64,000 bases of DNA from Brevundimonas lenta (lineage in GTDB: Bacteria; Pseudomonadota; Alphaproteobacteria; Caulobacterales; Caulobacteraceae). Shown one piece after another: positions 63,475 to 64,000 of the stretch (positions are counted from its first letter, which is position 1; the number at the start of each line of letters is the position of its first letter). A program made the translations under genes and the position numbers. Location: contig NZ_JACIDM010000002.1 in the NCBI RefSeq assembly GCF_014196335.1, positions 310,001-374,000 on the forward strand, written 5' to 3'. The notes beneath the pieces were generated by a model, which was not told the origin of the DNA, did not search any database, and was given only the letters and a program-made list of their open reading frames with translations.

Positions 63475-64000
63475 CGGCTGGACGCCAGCAGCGGACCCTC
63501 AGGCCCTTCGACCCATCGCGCCGTCAGACCGAAGACGCGCGCGATGACGTCAGGCGTCAGCGCCTCCAGCGGGGCGGCGTCCGCCACGACCTGGCCGTCG
63601 TCCAACACGACCACCCGGTCCGCATAGCGGGCGGCCAGTCCGAGGTCGTGCAGACTGACCAGCACCGCCTGGCCGTTGCGAGCACGGGCCTTCAGCCGGT
63701 CCAGCACCATCAGCTGTGCGTCCGGATCGAGGCCGGCGATCGGTTCGTCGGCCAGAAGCGCCCGCGCGCCGGTCGTCAGGGCGCGGGCCAGCAGCACCCG
63801 GGCGCGTTCGCCGCCCGACATCTCGGCCACGCCGCGATCGGCGAGATAGCCGACCTCCAGCTCGTCCAGCGCCGCACGACCGGCGGCCGTGGCTTCGGCT
63901 CCGGCGAGGAAGGGCGCGCCGAGGGCGGCGATCTCGACCGCCGGCAGGTTCCAGGCGATCCGGCGCTCCTGCGGCAGATAGGCGACGCGCGCCGCCCGCT
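63420..64000 (-). CDS. ABC transporter ATP-binding protein (iron/heme/B12-type), 5' end missing
   Basis: The C-terminal 193 residues or so are present. Q-loop AYLPQERRIAWNL, signature MSGGERARVLLARAL, Walker B ALLADEPIAGLDP and H-loop LVSLHDLGLAARYADRV; Walker A lies beyond the window. The pattern is that of FecE/HmuV/BtuD importer ATPases. The last residues ([11 protein letters not shown]) overlap slt by 55 bases. Confidence 0.87.
   Translation of the reverse strand, partial: RAARVAYLPQERRIAWNLPAVEIAALGAPFLAGAEATAAGRAALDELEVGYLADRGVAEMSGGERARVLLARALTTGARALLADEPIAGLDPDAQLMVLDRLKARARNGQAVLVSLHDLGLAARYADRVVVLDDGQVVADAAPLEALTPDVIARVFGLTARWVEGPEGPLLASSRYSDGGGGGVVRPVSSEL

Overview
The window is GC-rich, almost gap-free chromosomal DNA from an alphaproteobacterium. 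The best fit is Caulobacteraceae, most like Brevundimonas. This rests on the blocks nifR3/dusB-ntrY-ntrX-dat-hfq-hflX, eno-ftsB-pdhABC with a lipoyl domain on E1-beta, and rpoZ-spoT-pyrE-pdxJ-acpS-lepB-rnc-era, together with a bacterial aminoacyl-transferase (Bpt), a lone motB and GANTC (CcrM-type) sites in promoters. The assignment comes from reading proteins and gene order; no database was searched. I saw no tRNA or rRNA gene, insertion sequence, prophage or CRISPR array, and no stretch over 300 bases lacks a gene.

Layout. 1-8.4 kb: the start of ispD (minus), then dusB-ntrYX-dat coupled by 4-base overlaps, two tandem hairpins, hfq and hflX. 8.4-15.6 kb: a GPH-type transporter-mazG-HAD operon (minus), an M15 peptidase coupled to an HELTH-motif protein, a LigB-type dioxygenase, DoxX and an AMP-binding acyl-activating enzyme. 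15.8-20.7 kb: lipA, a small membrane protein, coq10/ratA, an lhgO-like oxidase and a GNAT protein in one overlapping run, then rpmF with a strong terminator, a lipoprotein and a VOC protein. 20.7-29 kb: eno, ftsB, pdhA-pdhB-pdhC, an intruding DUF3667 membrane protein, lpdA and a terminator. 29-36 kb: SHOCT protein, carbonic anhydrase, a three-gene flavin reductase/dehydrogenase/membrane set, motB, bpt, and lemA with an HtpX-like protease. 36-43.6 kb: parC, an HTH protein, an SDR, recO, two tandem membrane/coiled-coil proteins and a secreted protein built of two repeated domains.

43.6-47.5 kb: an ArsR-led operon of eight genes (three AHSA1/SRPBCC proteins, VOC, DoxX, DUF1801, RibD/DHFR-like). 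Its promoter carries two inverted repeats placed over the -35 and the -10. 47.6-58.4 kb (mainly minus): serine hydrolase, era, rnc, lepB, acpS, pdxJ, pyrE, spoT, rpoZ, a membrane protein and folK. Two paired REP-like inverted elements lie in this stretch. 58.4-64 kb: NYN nuclease and type-5 uracil-DNA glycosylase, smpB, dapA, a lytic transglycosylase and part of an ABC ATPase.

Most of the window is housekeeping. The strongest oddities are a signal peptidase I with an extension of about 155 residues rich in His, Asp and Ala and built partly of 10-residue repeats (47 His by my count); the two-operator promoter of the ArsR operon; a dyad holding two GANTC methylation sites upstream of ftsB; a spoT reading frame open back to a CTG overlapping the rpoZ stop; head-to-head folK and NYN genes with overlapping start codons; and the tandem pair of uncharacterised membrane/coiled-coil proteins. 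I found no clear multi-gene system that looks wholly new.
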